Shown piece by piece: positions 1 to 7,051 of a stretch of DNA of 15,074 bases. Source of the DNA: Bacteroidales bacterium (GTDB lineage Bacteria; Bacteroidota; Bacteroidia; Bacteroidales; UBA7960); assembly GCA_007122505.1 (NCBI GenBank), contig SKTQ01000336.1:1-15074 (forward strand), read 5' to 3'. Made by a program: the position numbers and the translations under genes. The notes under the pieces are model-generated. The model searched no databases. It saw nothing but the letters and a program-made list of their open reading frames with translations, and had not been told where the DNA came from. Every line of letters begins with the position of its first letter. Within the stretch, counting starts at the first letter, position 1.

Positions 1-174
1 CAAATGAAATATCCGGCCCTTGAAACGAAATGTGGCTATATCACCGTACCTTGCAGGCTCGAAAAGTACCTCACGCTGCGAAGCCAGCTTGTCAACAACC
101 ATAAAACCGATGTTGTGACGCGTTTCGGCGTATTCCGGACCGATATTCCCTAACCCGGCAATCAAATATTTCAT
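1..174 (-). CDS. pth: Peptidyl-tRNA hydrolase (N-terminal 58 residues; truncated by window edge)
   Basis: Cytosolic enzyme that hydrolyses the ester bond of peptidyl-tRNAs released prematurely from ribosomes, recycling the tRNA. The visible 58 codons begin MKYLIAGLGNIGPEYAETRH and match the Pth family N-terminus. Asn10 sits in GLGNIGPEY, and the catalytic histidine is at residue 20 in TRHNIGF, the same number as in E. coli Pth. The start is the ATG at 174; no Shine-Dalgarno is visible. The gene lies 69 nt downstream of rplY on the same strand, the common rplY-pth pairing, with a strong hairpin between them. The remainder is off the left edge, so completeness cannot be judged. Confidence 0.93.
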   Translation of the reverse strand, partial: MKYLIAGLGNIGPEYAETRHNIGFMVVDKLASQREVLFEPARYGDIATFRFKGRIFHL

Positions 175-192
175 CAGTTGGTCTATAAGTTT

Positions 193-218
193 AGCCCGGG
201 TAAAAAATTACCCGGGCT
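193..218 (-). terminator. Strong hairpin between rplY and pth (attenuator or processing site rather than a classic terminator)
   Basis: A perfect 11-bp inverted repeat (AGCCCGGGTAA / TTACCCGGGCT) with a 4-nt loop lies 25 nt after the rplY stop codon and 18 nt before the pth ATG. Neither strand has a T-run directly after the stem, so it does not meet the usual rho-independent pattern. It may reduce read-through or mark an RNA processing point between the two genes. The structure is seen directly; the function is inferred. Confidence 0.5.
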
Positions 219-243
219 TCCAAAATAATTCAAAAAAAACTTG

Positions 244-909
244 TTATTCTTCCTTGGGAGCTTCACCCTCTTCAGAAGCAGGCGCTTCACCTTCTTCAGC
301 ACCTTCTTCTCCTTCAACTTCTGCTCCTTCTTCATCCTCTTCAAGATCTACCGGTGCCATCATGGCCGCCCTTGCAGACTTAACGAGAACAACAACAGAA
401 TTCTCAGGATCAATAAACTCCACATCGTCCATCGACAATTCACCAACAACAACAGAATCACCGATCTCAAGAGCAGAAATGTCAACATCTATCTCCGCCG
501 GGAGATTATCGGGAAGTGCCATTACATTGAGCCTGCGCCGTTTGATAAGCATCTTACCACCGGCAATAACTCCGGGGCTGCTGCCTGTAATCTTGATGGG
601 GATGGCCATCTTTACAGGCTTGTCAGAAAATATCTCCAGAAAGTCAGCATGCAAGATACGATCAGTTACGGGATGAAACTGAATGTCCTGTAATACCGCT
701 TCCATTTTTTTCTTGCCAATGGAAAGCTGAACAATGCATGCATCGGGTGTGTAAACAATGTCTTTGAAGCTTTTTTCAGAAGCAAAAAACTGAATTTGTT
801 CTTTTCCTCCATAAACCACACAAGGGACATTACCCTCCCTGCGCAGCCTTTTCGCATCTTTTTTCCCTACGTCCTCGCGTGGAGAACCGCTCACAGATAC
901 TTTTTTCAT
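244..909 (-). CDS. rplY: 50S ribosomal protein L25 / general stress protein CTC family
   Basis: 5S rRNA-binding protein of the large subunit, in the long CTC/TL5 form. Residues about 1-90 form the L25 domain (SGSPREDVGKKDAKRLRREG, then VYGGKEQIQFFA). Residues about 95-180 form the beta-rich C-terminal TL5 domain (KPVKMAIPIKITG, then LPAEIDVDISALEIGDSV). Residues about 188-221 are a low-complexity acidic tail rich in Glu, Gly and Ala with recurring GEAP and EEG units. The total of 221 aa is within the long-form range. The ATG at 907-909 gives the expected N-terminus MKKVSVSGS. It lies downstream of prs and upstream of pth on the same strand, with a possible own promoter at 979-986. Confidence 0.95.
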   Translation of the reverse strand: MKKVSVSGSPREDVGKKDAKRLRREGNVPCVVYGGKEQIQFFASEKSFKDIVYTPDACIVQLSIGKKKMEAVLQDIQFHPVTDRILHADFLEIFSDKPVKMAIPIKITGSSPGVIAGGKMLIKRRRLNVMALPDNLPAEIDVDISALEIGDSVVVGELSMDDVEFIDPENSVVVLVKSARAAMMAPVDLEEDEEGAEVEGEEGAEEGEAPASEEGEAPKEE

Positions 910-978
910 GAATAAATATTGTTAAAATGTTTGAATATGAAGAGGTTCAGACAACGAACCCCATTAAAAATCAGCTGG

Positions 979-986
979 CAAAGATA
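979..986 (-). promoter_or_regulatory. Possible -7 element for rplY
   Basis: Reading the minus strand, TATCTTTG matches the Bacteroidota -7 consensus TAnnTTTG about 70 nt before the rplY ATG. No convincing -33 TTTG lies 18-21 nt upstream, so this is a half-supported promoter. The 254-bp prs-rplY gap (910-1163) is AT-rich and otherwise holds no gene that I can see. Confidence 0.35.
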
Positions 987-1163
987 ATCTTTTTCATTGA
1001 ATAATAATTGATTATAATGAGAAAAAAGATACAGTCAATGAAAATTTTACATTCACTAAAACATCAAAATATGGTATCTCCTGAAGGAAAGAGGCAAATA
1101 ATCAGATAATAATCAATTTATTTTTGTTGATGATAACAGGATCAATTGATCACGGGGATGTTG

Positions 1164-2108
1164 CTACAAAATCGTAGAAAATTCAAAATGAGAACTTATG
1201 GATTCATGATTGTGAACCCGTTGAATCACATCAGCAAACAATTTGGCCGCAGATAACACGGTCACTTTCGGACAATCTTTTTTCAAGGGGATCGTATCAG
1301 AAACAATCACTTCCTCAAAAACACTGTTGGCAATTCGACTGTATGCTTTTTTACTGAAAACCGGATGCGTGCACACAGCCCTGACACTGGTGGCACCTTT
1401 CTCCAGCATCATCGCACCGGCTTTGGTAATCGTGCCGGCCGTGTCAATTATATCATCCACCAAAATAACATCTTTCCCCTGCACATCACCAATCAACGTC
1501 ATGCGCTCTACCTCATTAACCTTCTCCCGCTGCTTGTAGCATATGACCAGTTCACTGTTCAGAAATTTCGCATAAGCACCGGCCCGTCTCGTTCCGCCTG
1601 TATCGGGCGATCCCATCACCAAATTGGGCAACTGAAGACTCTTCAAATAAGGCACAAATATGGCAGATGCATACATGTGATCAACAGGGACATCAAAGAA
1701 TCCCTGAATCTGATCGGCGTGTAAATCCATGGTGATAACCCGGTTCACACCCGCAGCCGTCAGCAAATTGGCAATCAATTTTGCCCCGATAGATACCCGC
1801 GGCTTGTCCTTCCTGTCCTGCCGGGCAAAGCCAAAATAAGGGATGACAGCAACAACCTGTTTGGCAGATGCCCTGCGCGCAGCATCTATCATCAGTAGCA
1901 ACTCCATCAGATTATCGGAGGGAGCAATAGTGCTCTGAACAATAAAAACATCATTGCCGCGAAGCGTCTCCTCATAGGAAGGCTGAAACTCCCCATCCGA
2001 AAAATACTGAATCAACTCCTTCCCCAAAGGCTTACCATAGCTTTCAGCTATCTTTTCGGCAAGCGCCCGGGATGCAGAACCGGAAAAAATTTTTACTACT
2101 GAAGCCAT
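1164..2108 (-). CDS. prs: Ribose-phosphate pyrophosphokinase (PRPP synthetase, class I)
   Basis: Transfers pyrophosphate from ATP to ribose 5-phosphate to make PRPP for purine, pyrimidine, histidine, tryptophan and NAD synthesis. The 314-aa length is typical. Visible motifs are the catalytic flexible loop RQDRKDKPR (about 96-104), the metal/ribose-phosphate region MDLHADQIQGFF (about 127-138), SPDTGGTRRA (about 167-176) and the PRPP-binding loop VDDIIDTAGT (about 217-226). The C-terminus VIQRVHNHESISSHF resembles other class I enzymes. The start is the ATG at 2106-2108, giving MASVVKIFSGSAS. A promoter with a good -7 element lies about 80 nt upstream, so prs appears to head the minus-strand prs-rplY-pth block. 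Confidence 0.97.
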   Translation of the reverse strand: MASVVKIFSGSASRALAEKIAESYGKPLGKELIQYFSDGEFQPSYEETLRGNDVFIVQSTIAPSDNLMELLLMIDAARRASAKQVVAVIPYFGFARQDRKDKPRVSIGAKLIANLLTAAGVNRVITMDLHADQIQGFFDVPVDHMYASAIFVPYLKSLQLPNLVMGSPDTGGTRRAGAYAKFLNSELVICYKQREKVNEVERMTLIGDVQGKDVILVDDIIDTAGTITKAGAMMLEKGATSVRAVCTHPVFSKKAYSRIANSVFEEVIVSDTIPLKKDCPKVTVLSAAKLFADVIQRVHNHESISSHFEFSTIL

Positions 2109-2188
2109 GAATCAGGGTTTCAAAATAAAAAAAATATGAGAAAAATGAATAAATCCAACAACCTGCCAACAATGTTCCCTTTGTACAA

Positions 2189-2217
2189 CAAAAGTAAAAA
2201 TAATATCTCAAAGGCAA
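2189..2217 (-). promoter_or_regulatory. Predicted prs promoter (Bacteroidota type)
   Basis: On the minus strand a GTTG-type -33 (TTG at 2217-2215) is followed after 18 nt by TACTTTTG (2196-2189), an exact TAnnTTTG match. Transcription would start near 2182, leaving a leader of about 75 nt. It faces away from the tRNA-Leu promoter, whose -33 is about 30 bp away. Confidence 0.6.
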
Positions 2218-2244
2218 CTTTTCTAAAGACTGTATTCTGTTTTT

Positions 2245-2276
2245 TTTGTAAAAAAGATTTGAAATGGTTACATTTG
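2245..2276 (+). promoter_or_regulatory. Predicted tRNA-Leu promoter (Bacteroidota type)
   Basis: TTTG (2245-2248), a 20-nt spacer and TACATTTG (2269-2276) form a near-ideal -33/-7 pair. The predicted start is near 2283, about 28 nt before the mature tRNA 5' end. Confidence 0.7.
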
Positions 2277-2310
2277 CACGCCGAAAGGCAAAGACCAAAA
2301 AACGAATAAT

Positions 2311-2397
2311 GCCCGGGTGGCGGAATTGGTAGACGCGTTGGTCTCAAACACCAATGATAGCAATATCGTGCCGGTTCGATCCCGGCCCCGGGTACCA
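2311..2397 (+). tRNA. tRNA-Leu (anticodon CAA)
   Basis: Class II tRNA decoding UUG. The acceptor stem GCCCGGG pairs with CCCGGGT, with a G1-U72 wobble that also occurs in some E. coli leucine tRNAs. The discriminator is A and CCA is encoded (2395-2397). The anticodon arm is TTGGT / CTCAAAC / ACCAA, placing CAA at 2345-2347. A long variable arm (about 2355-2369, GAT/ATC stem) is diagnostic of Leu/Ser/Tyr-type tRNAs. The T arm is GCCGG / TTCGATC / CCGGC. It has its own promoter and terminator, so it is probably a single-gene transcript. Confidence 0.96.
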
Positions 2398-2399
2398 CA

Positions 2400-2438
2400 A
2401 TCCCCTTGCTCTATTTGAAACAGCGAGGGGATTTTTTT
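2400..2438 (+). terminator. Rho-independent terminator of tRNA-Leu
   Basis: An 11-bp stem with one G-U pair (2400-2410 with 2422-2432, core CCCC/GGGG) and an 11-nt loop runs straight into a run of seven T (2432-2438), immediately 3' of the CCA end. Confidence 0.85.
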
Positions 2439-2477
2439 GCATAAATCCCAACGTTTATCACTAAACAATAAATCTAA

Positions 2478-2691
2478 CCTGCATTATTCATGCTTTTAAT
2501 TCGGGTCAGATGCGAGGCGTCGAAAGCCGCCGACATAGTATTCTATTTCAAGGCTTTCGCAACGTACCAGATGGCCTGAAGTAAAAGCACTTGAAAAAAG
2601 CAAACAAATTGAGTTATTACAAGCTTTTGATCTTATTATCATTTATTAAGGGTAATACAAAAAATTGTTTGCTTTTTGAGAATAATGCAGG
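2478..2691. mobile_element. 214-bp palindromic MITE-like element
   Basis: The ends are a perfect 12-bp inverted repeat, CCTGCATTATTC (2478-2489) and GAATAATGCAGG (2680-2691). Both sides are flanked directly by CTAA (2474-2477 and 2692-2695), a plausible 4-bp target duplication. Inside are two further hairpins. The first pairs 2491-2508 with 2572-2589 (17 of 18 pairs including two G-U) and has an inner 8-bp stem CGAAAGCC/GGCTTTCG. The second pairs 2595-2607 with 2665-2677 (13 bp, perfect) and has an inner TATTAC/GTAATA stem. Together they fold as a three-way junction. No transposase is encoded. I infer a non-autonomous transposon or dispersed structured repeat; a stable structured RNA is the alternative. 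Confidence 0.55.
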
Positions 2692-2737
2692 CTAAGGAAT
2701 AGAAAAGAGTGACCAAAACGCCACCGCACCTAAACCT

Positions 2738-3682
2738 TCATTCAACCAATCCTAAAAAATAAGCCCTTTGTGCATCGCACAAACCATTGTGTTCAACAAC
2801 CAAACGCCGGAAACGATGTCGCTCTGCCAAAACCCTTTCTTCACCATAAACCCCGGCATAAGCCAACAAGTAGTAATAACGATAAATCAAATTGGATGGG
2901 TAGATGTCTGTAAGTCTGCCCGCATGATATAACGCCTGCTGAGAATCGACCTCCAGATCCAGGTAAATGCGCATCAAAAAATAATGTGCCTCTGTTTGCA
3001 AAATAAAGTCATCCTGACTGGCTGCAAGTTTCAGCTGCTCCAAGCCGCGCAACTTGTCACCCGGCGGATAAAACAGGGAAAACATCCTGAAAAGATAGTT
3101 TCGCTCAGCTGCGGTTGCAACCATGTAATTGTATAAACCATTGGTCAGATAAAACCCCGGATAGCTGTCTTCCTCACCCGAAGAAGCAGAAATATATCCT
3201 ATCGCCTGGCGGCCAGAAGATAAGGCCCGAAGATAATTTGCATGCATTACCTCATACCTGACACTCATGGCAGACAAAGAGATCAAATGAAACAAAATTT
3301 CCGGCTGTGCCCTCATCTTGCCGTTTGCGAAACGCTCTGCAAGCTCCTTCGCCTTACGAACCCGTTCTGCAAAAACACCCTTCTTAAAATTATCCGGTGC
3401 CGAAGCAATGGAAAACCACCAGTAATAATTAGCCCTGGCCACATGTGCAAGATAATGATCAGGATAGCTTGCTAAAAAATGCCCCGTGAGTGAGTCTGCC
3501 AAATCAAAGTGCATCGCGTATAACGCATGCATACTTGCCCTTAGCAAACCATCAGCATCCAAATTCTCATTACTTTCATCATGACCGCCAAAATATAACC
3601 CAGACGTTGTACCATCATATACAACGCCCTGCATAATAAAAACCGCACCCAATAAAACCCTCACGTATAATCTTCCAAACAT
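2738..3682 (-). CDS. Exported helical-repeat (TPR-like) protein of unknown function
   Basis: 314 aa from the ATG at 3680-3682. I prefer this start because GGAGGAGG lies just upstream and the protein then begins with a signal-peptide-like stretch, MFGRLYVRVLLGAVFIMQG. An earlier in-frame ATG at 3766 would add 28 residues but falls at the predicted -7 element. The body is helical and rich in Tyr, Leu and Ala, with repeat-like pairs such as about 220-290 (GLEQLKLAASQDDFILQTEA, then AHYFLMRIYLDLEVDSQQAL). This resembles TPR/SEL-type or TTC39/IML2-like helical arrays, but I do not recognise a family. It is probably periplasmic or attached to the outer membrane. It stands alone, convergent with the tRNA side and divergent from sodB. 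Confidence 0.75.
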   Translation of the reverse strand: MFGRLYVRVLLGAVFIMQGVVYDGTTSGLYFGGHDESNENLDADGLLRASMHALYAMHFDLADSLTGHFLASYPDHYLAHVARANYYWWFSIASAPDNFKKGVFAERVRKAKELAERFANGKMRAQPEILFHLISLSAMSVRYEVMHANYLRALSSGRQAIGYISASSGEEDSYPGFYLTNGLYNYMVATAAERNYLFRMFSLFYPPGDKLRGLEQLKLAASQDDFILQTEAHYFLMRIYLDLEVDSQQALYHAGRLTDIYPSNLIYRYYYLLAYAGVYGEERVLAERHRFRRLVVEHNGLCDAQRAYFLGLVE

Positions 3683-3763
3683 TGATCCTCCTCCGGATTG
3701 CTTAACCGTCAAGCTTCCTCCCGGTTTGACTGCCCGAACAATGAATCCAACAGACCAAACCAG

Positions 3764-3771
3764 CAAACATA
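3764..3771 (-). promoter_or_regulatory. Possible -7 element for the exported helical-repeat gene
   Basis: The minus strand reads TATGTTTG, an exact TAnnTTTG, about 82 nt before the preferred ATG at 3682. No -33 TTTG sits at the expected distance. If used, transcription would begin near 3757, inside the longer ORF, which supports the shorter start. Confidence 0.35.
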
Positions 3772-3863
3772 AGCTCCCTTTTCAAAAAGTGAAATTAACC
3801 TTTTTTGCTGAATCTCCCTCTGATAACTGCCAAATACGAAACACACCAAAACGCGTAAGACAG

Positions 3864-3895
3864 TTTGCAAAGAACTGTTTTTTTCTTTAATTTAG
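3864..3895 (+). promoter_or_regulatory. Predicted sodB promoter
   Basis: TTTG (3864-3867), a 20-nt spacer and TAATTTAG (3888-3895, one mismatch to TAnnTTTG) give a start near 3902 and a leader of about 25 nt before the SOD ATG. Confidence 0.5.
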
Positions 3896-3925
3896 CCATC
3901 ACCATTAACCTAAACCCGTTTTATC

Positions 3926-4501
3926 ATGACACATGTATTACCCAAATTGCCTTATTCACCGGAAGCCCTCGAGCCCTTCATCTCCAAAAAAACCATTGAG
4001 TACCATTATGGCAAACACCACATGACCTATGTGAAAAAACTCAATGAACTCACACCCGGATCTCCATTTGAGAACAGTTCACTGGAAGACATTATTATGA
4101 AATCCGATGGAGGCATATTCAACAACGGTGCACAGGTTTGGAACCACACCTTCTACTGGGAAAGTTTTTCTCCCAATGGCGGCGGCGAACCGGAAGGCAA
4201 ATTGATGAAAGCCATCGAAGAAGCATTCGGTTCATTCGAAAAGTTCAGGGAAAGCTTCGGCAACAAAGCCGCTACCTTGTTTGGCTCAGGATGGGCCTGG
4301 CTGGTCAAAAACAAAGACAATAAGCTGGAAATAGTGCAAACAGGCAACGCAGATAATCCAATGCGCCAGGGACATACTCCACTGCTCACATGCGATGTTT
4401 GGGAACATGCCTACTATCTTGACTACCAAAACAGGCGACCCGAGTACATCAACGCATTCTGGAAAATTATTGACTGGAAAAAAGTTGAGGAACGGATGTG
4501 A
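3926..4501 (+). CDS. sodB: Superoxide dismutase, Fe type (Fe/Mn family)
   Basis: Dismutates superoxide to oxygen and hydrogen peroxide in the cytosol. The 191-aa length is typical. All four metal ligands are visible: His27 (EYHYGKHH), His74 (VWNHTFYW), Asp157 and His161 (CDVWEHAYY). Gln70 in NNGAQVWNH is at the position of E. coli SodB Gln69, which suggests iron rather than manganese. No signal peptide is present. The start ATG at 3926 gives MTHVLPKLPYSPEAL, as in bacterial FeSODs. Transcription appears independent. The gene lies before the two-component system and upstream of the suf operon, so oxidant defence and Fe-S assembly are close together. Confidence 0.96.
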   Translation: MTHVLPKLPYSPEALEPFISKKTIEYHYGKHHMTYVKKLNELTPGSPFENSSLEDIIMKSDGGIFNNGAQVWNHTFYWESFSPNGGGEPEGKLMKAIEEAFGSFEKFRESFGNKAATLFGSGWAWLVKNKDNKLEIVQTGNADNPMRQGHTPLLTCDVWEHAYYLDYQNRRPEYINAFWKIIDWKKVEERM

Positions 4502-4531
4502 ACCCTATTCCAAACATCTCTTTTCCCCTGA

Positions 4532-4567
4532 TTTAAAAAAAGTTAAAGGGTGTTAAACTGTGTTAAA
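4532..4567 (+). repeat. Four TTAAA units in exact 10-bp phase (candidate response-regulator site)
   Basis: TTAAA occurs at 4533, 4543, 4553 and 4563. The last three are the longer GTTAAA (4542-4547, 4552-4557, 4562-4567). The block ends about 26 nt before the kinase-gene -7 element, covering about -75 to -40. OmpR-family regulators commonly bind direct repeats spaced by about one helical turn, so autoregulation by the downstream response regulator is a reasonable inference. DNA bending from phased A-tracts is the alternative. Confidence 0.5.
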
Positions 4568-4593
4568 CAACAAGAAACACCGTTTTTCCCGCT

Positions 4594-4601
4594 TATTTTT
4601 G
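4594..4601 (+). promoter_or_regulatory. Predicted -7 element of the histidine kinase / response regulator operon
   Basis: TATTTTTG is an exact TAnnTTTG. No good -33 TTTG lies at the normal spacing, which would fit an activator-dependent promoter served by the phased repeats just upstream. Transcription would start near 4608. Confidence 0.5.
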
Positions 4602-4668
4602 TATGGCGGGCTGCAGGCATCAAAAAACAATATTGCCGGTTGTACCGCCACCAACAAAACCCACAGGC

Positions 4669-6357
4669 ATGTTGTTAAATAAGCTGATGAAAAAGAGGTT
4701 TATTATTCTTGTGATCGTGGCCATCACCTTTTCATTGGTCGGCCTGCTCAGCATTCAGCTTTACTGGATACGCAATGCCGTAACCATTAAAAAAGTTCAT
4801 TTCGACAGAAACGTTAGCGAAGCAGCAAACAGGGCCATATATCAGTTCAATTTAAGCGAACTGTCAAAACACTTCCGGAACAGGCAAAGCAGCAATCCCT
4901 TCAGTGATCAGCTATATTACATGCTTGATTCACTTACCCAAGTCCACTACGACCAGACGTTTCCCGGATCAACACATGAACCCTTTAGCCTGGAAGCCGG
5001 CACAGGAGCATTCTTTCAGGAACTCGATGTCCAAATCAGGGAACAAGTCAACTATGGAAGGCTACCCGGAGCATTTGACACAATCAGTCCAGGCAGCATA
5101 ACTGACAGCAGACAACCCACCAAAGGATACCTGCCCGACGCAGCATGGTACCGCAATCAGGATCTGAACAGGTTGTTCTTTGAAAGAATGAGGCTCATCA
5201 ACGACTTTGTTGACAACCTGTTCGACACAAGGCATCGCTACCAGTCATTCGATGAAAAAAGCCTTGCATCTCTCGACTCACTGCTAACCAGAGAACTCAA
5301 AAATCAGGGCATAAAAACACCCTTTGAGTTTGGGATTTATAACCCGGGCAGAAATACCATGGTAAGGGAAAAAACAGGAACCTATACAAACAGCCTCCTG
5401 CTAAGTCCTTATGCCTTCCGCCTCTTTTCAAATGATATATTTGCAAACCCGGAATACCTTCTGCTGTATTTCCCGCAACAGGAAAGATACATCCTTTCCC
5501 AGATGAATACCATGCTGGCCACTTCTATCGTATTGCTGATGATCATAGTTTCCTCATTTGCATTTACCATTTTTACCATTTTCCGGCAAAAAAAATTATC
5601 CGTGATGAAAAACGACTTCATCAACAACATGACCCATGAACTGAAAACACCCATTTCAACCATCTCACTCGCCTGCCAGGCACTCATCGACCAGGATGTC
5701 AAAAAGTCCGAAACACTCTATCAGAGCTATATCAATGTGATCAACGAAGAAAACGAGCGACTCGGATTGCTTACCGAGAAAGTGCTGCAAACCGCTCTTA
5801 TAGAAAAAGCCCGTATCAGATTAACCCTTGCCGGTGTGGATATTCATGAACTCATCGAAAATGCCATCCAGAAAATTGGTCTGCAGGTGAAAACCAAACA
5901 CGGAACCATCTCCACTCTGTATCAGGCCAAATATAGTTTTGTGAAAGCAGATAAGGTGCACCTAACCAACGTATTTTCCAACCTTCTGGACAACGCCAAC
6001 AAATACTCCCCGCACGCCCCGGAAATTACGGTTATTACAGAAAACGCCAGCGACGGGGTTTTGATCCATGTAGAAGACAAAGGCGTTGGCATCAGCAGAA
6101 CCAACCAAAAGAAAATTTTTGAAAACCTGTATCGGGTGTCCACAGGAAATATTCATGATGTAAAAGGCTTTGGATTAGGACTGGGATACGTCAAATCAAT
6201 AGTAGAAAGCCACGACGGGAAAGTCTCACTTGAAAGCGAACCCAATAAGGGATCCCGGTTTTCCGTTTTTATACCATTCGGTTACAACGATCTTAAAAAA
6301 ACAGAATATAATAACAAAATCAAACAAAATAAATACAATGGAAACACCCAAAATTAA
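4669..6357 (+). CDS. Membrane sensor histidine kinase (RprX-like)
   Basis: Inner-membrane sensor that autophosphorylates on histidine and passes phosphate to the response regulator encoded next. With the ATG at 4669 (562 aa), TM1 is about 11-30 and TM2 about 282-306. The periplasmic sensing region between them (about 250 aa) has no family I recognise. The HisKA H-box MTHELKTPIS has the phosphoacceptor His323. The HATPase_c domain shows an N-box (FSNLLDNANKYS), DKGVGIS and GFGLGLGYV. The longest frame opens at 4603, but that ATG lies directly after the predicted -7 element and upstream of the expected transcript start, so 4669 or 4687 is likelier. The 3' end overlaps the regulator gene by 20 nt, implying translational coupling. 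The arrangement resembles RprX/RprY of Bacteroides and Porphyromonas. Confidence 0.9.
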   Translation: MLLNKLMKKRFIILVIVAITFSLVGLLSIQLYWIRNAVTIKKVHFDRNVSEAANRAIYQFNLSELSKHFRNRQSSNPFSDQLYYMLDSLTQVHYDQTFPGSTHEPFSLEAGTGAFFQELDVQIREQVNYGRLPGAFDTISPGSITDSRQPTKGYLPDAAWYRNQDLNRLFFERMRLINDFVDNLFDTRHRYQSFDEKSLASLDSLLTRELKNQGIKTPFEFGIYNPGRNTMVREKTGTYTNSLLLSPYAFRLFSNDIFANPEYLLLYFPQQERYILSQMNTMLATSIVLLMIIVSSFAFTIFTIFRQKKLSVMKNDFINNMTHELKTPISTISLACQALIDQDVKKSETLYQSYINVINEENERLGLLTEKVLQTALIEKARIRLTLAGVDIHELIENAIQKIGLQVKTKHGTISTLYQAKYSFVKADKVHLTNVFSNLLDNANKYSPHAPEITVITENASDGVLIHVEDKGVGISRTNQKKIFENLYRVSTGNIHDVKGFGLGLGYVKSIVESHDGKVSLESEPNKGSRFSVFIPFGYNDLKKTEYNNKIKQNKYNGNTQN

Positions 6358-7051
6358 AATTTTGCTTGCCGAGGACGATGGAAACCTTGGAACAATTCTG
6401 AAAGCATATCTGGAAGCCAAAGGCTTTCCAACTACCCTTTGTGTAGATGGACAGGAAGCTTACGATATTTTCCTGGAAAAAACCTTTAACTTTTGCATAC
6501 TTGACGTAATGATGCCGGTAAAAGACGGTTTTACGCTTGCAAAAGAAATAAGGCGAATAGATAAAAAAGTACCTATACTCTTCCTTACCGCAAAAAATAT
6601 GCAGGAAGACATCCTTGAAGGCTTGAAAATCGGTGCTGATGACTACCTGACCAAACCCTTTTCAATGGAAGAACTTTTGCTCAGAATCACCGCCATATAT
6701 CGTCGAACCTACCCCGAAGTCGTTGGTGATACCGACAAAACACTTTTCAAAGTGGGGCAGTACACCTTCGACTTTGCCAGACAAACCCTCAAAATTGGAG
6801 ACAACGAACAAAAATTGACATCCAAGGAAGCACAACTCCTGAAAATGCTATGCGACAGAGTCAATAACGTTCTTGACCGGTCCGAAGCCCTGAAAAAAAT
6901 ATGGCACGACGACAACTATTTCAACGCCCGTAGCATGGACGTATATATCGCCAAGCTCCGAAAATACCTCAAAGAAGACCCGGCCATTGAACTGCTCAAT
7001 GTCCACGGCAAAGGATTTAAACTCCTTGTGACACCGGAGGAAACCGAATAA
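6338..7051 (+). CDS. OmpR-family response regulator (RprY-like)
   Basis: 237 aa. The receiver domain (about 5-122) has the acidic pair Glu12-Asp13, phosphoacceptor Asp56 (LDVMMP), Thr84 (FLTAK) and Lys106 (LTKPF). A winged-helix DNA-binding domain follows (about 140-232; KLTSKEAQLLKML, then RSMDVYIAKLRKYL). The ATG at 6338 gives METPKIKILLAEDD. An upstream extension to 6230 would lie inside the kinase frame and adds nothing conserved. Partner is the kinase whose stop codon overlaps this start. The receiver sequence strongly recalls RprY of Porphyromonas and Bacteroides, a regulator linked to oxidative and cell-envelope stress. Orthology is inferred from remembered similarity. Confidence 0.93.
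   Translation: METPKIKILLAEDDGNLGTILKAYLEAKGFPTTLCVDGQEAYDIFLEKTFNFCILDVMMPVKDGFTLAKEIRRIDKKVPILFLTAKNMQEDILEGLKIGADDYLTKPFSMEELLLRITAIYRRTYPEVVGDTDKTLFKVGQYTFDFARQTLKIGDNEQKLTSKEAQLLKMLCDRVNNVLDRSEALKKIWHDDNYFNARSMDVYIAKLRKYLKEDPAIELLNVHGKGFKLLVTPEETE

Noticed and set aside
241..693. Plus-strand ORFs of 140-150 codons opposite rplY
   Set aside because: They are antisense to a clear ribosomal protein gene, and their Ser/Pro- or Phe-rich composition reflects the acidic tail of L25 read backwards.
1140..1151. Perfect 12-bp palindrome GATCAATTGATC just after prs
   Set aside because: Short, AT-rich and built from two GATC sites, with no T-run and no linked promoter, so neither a terminator nor a supported operator.
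2311..2393. G1-U72 wobble at the end of the tRNA-Leu acceptor stem
   Set aside because: The same wobble occurs in some E. coli leucine tRNAs, so it is not a sign of a pseudogene.
6230..6337. 36-residue N-terminal extension of the response regulator frame
   Set aside because: It lies within the kinase coding sequence, and the receiver domain starts normally at the ATG at 6338.
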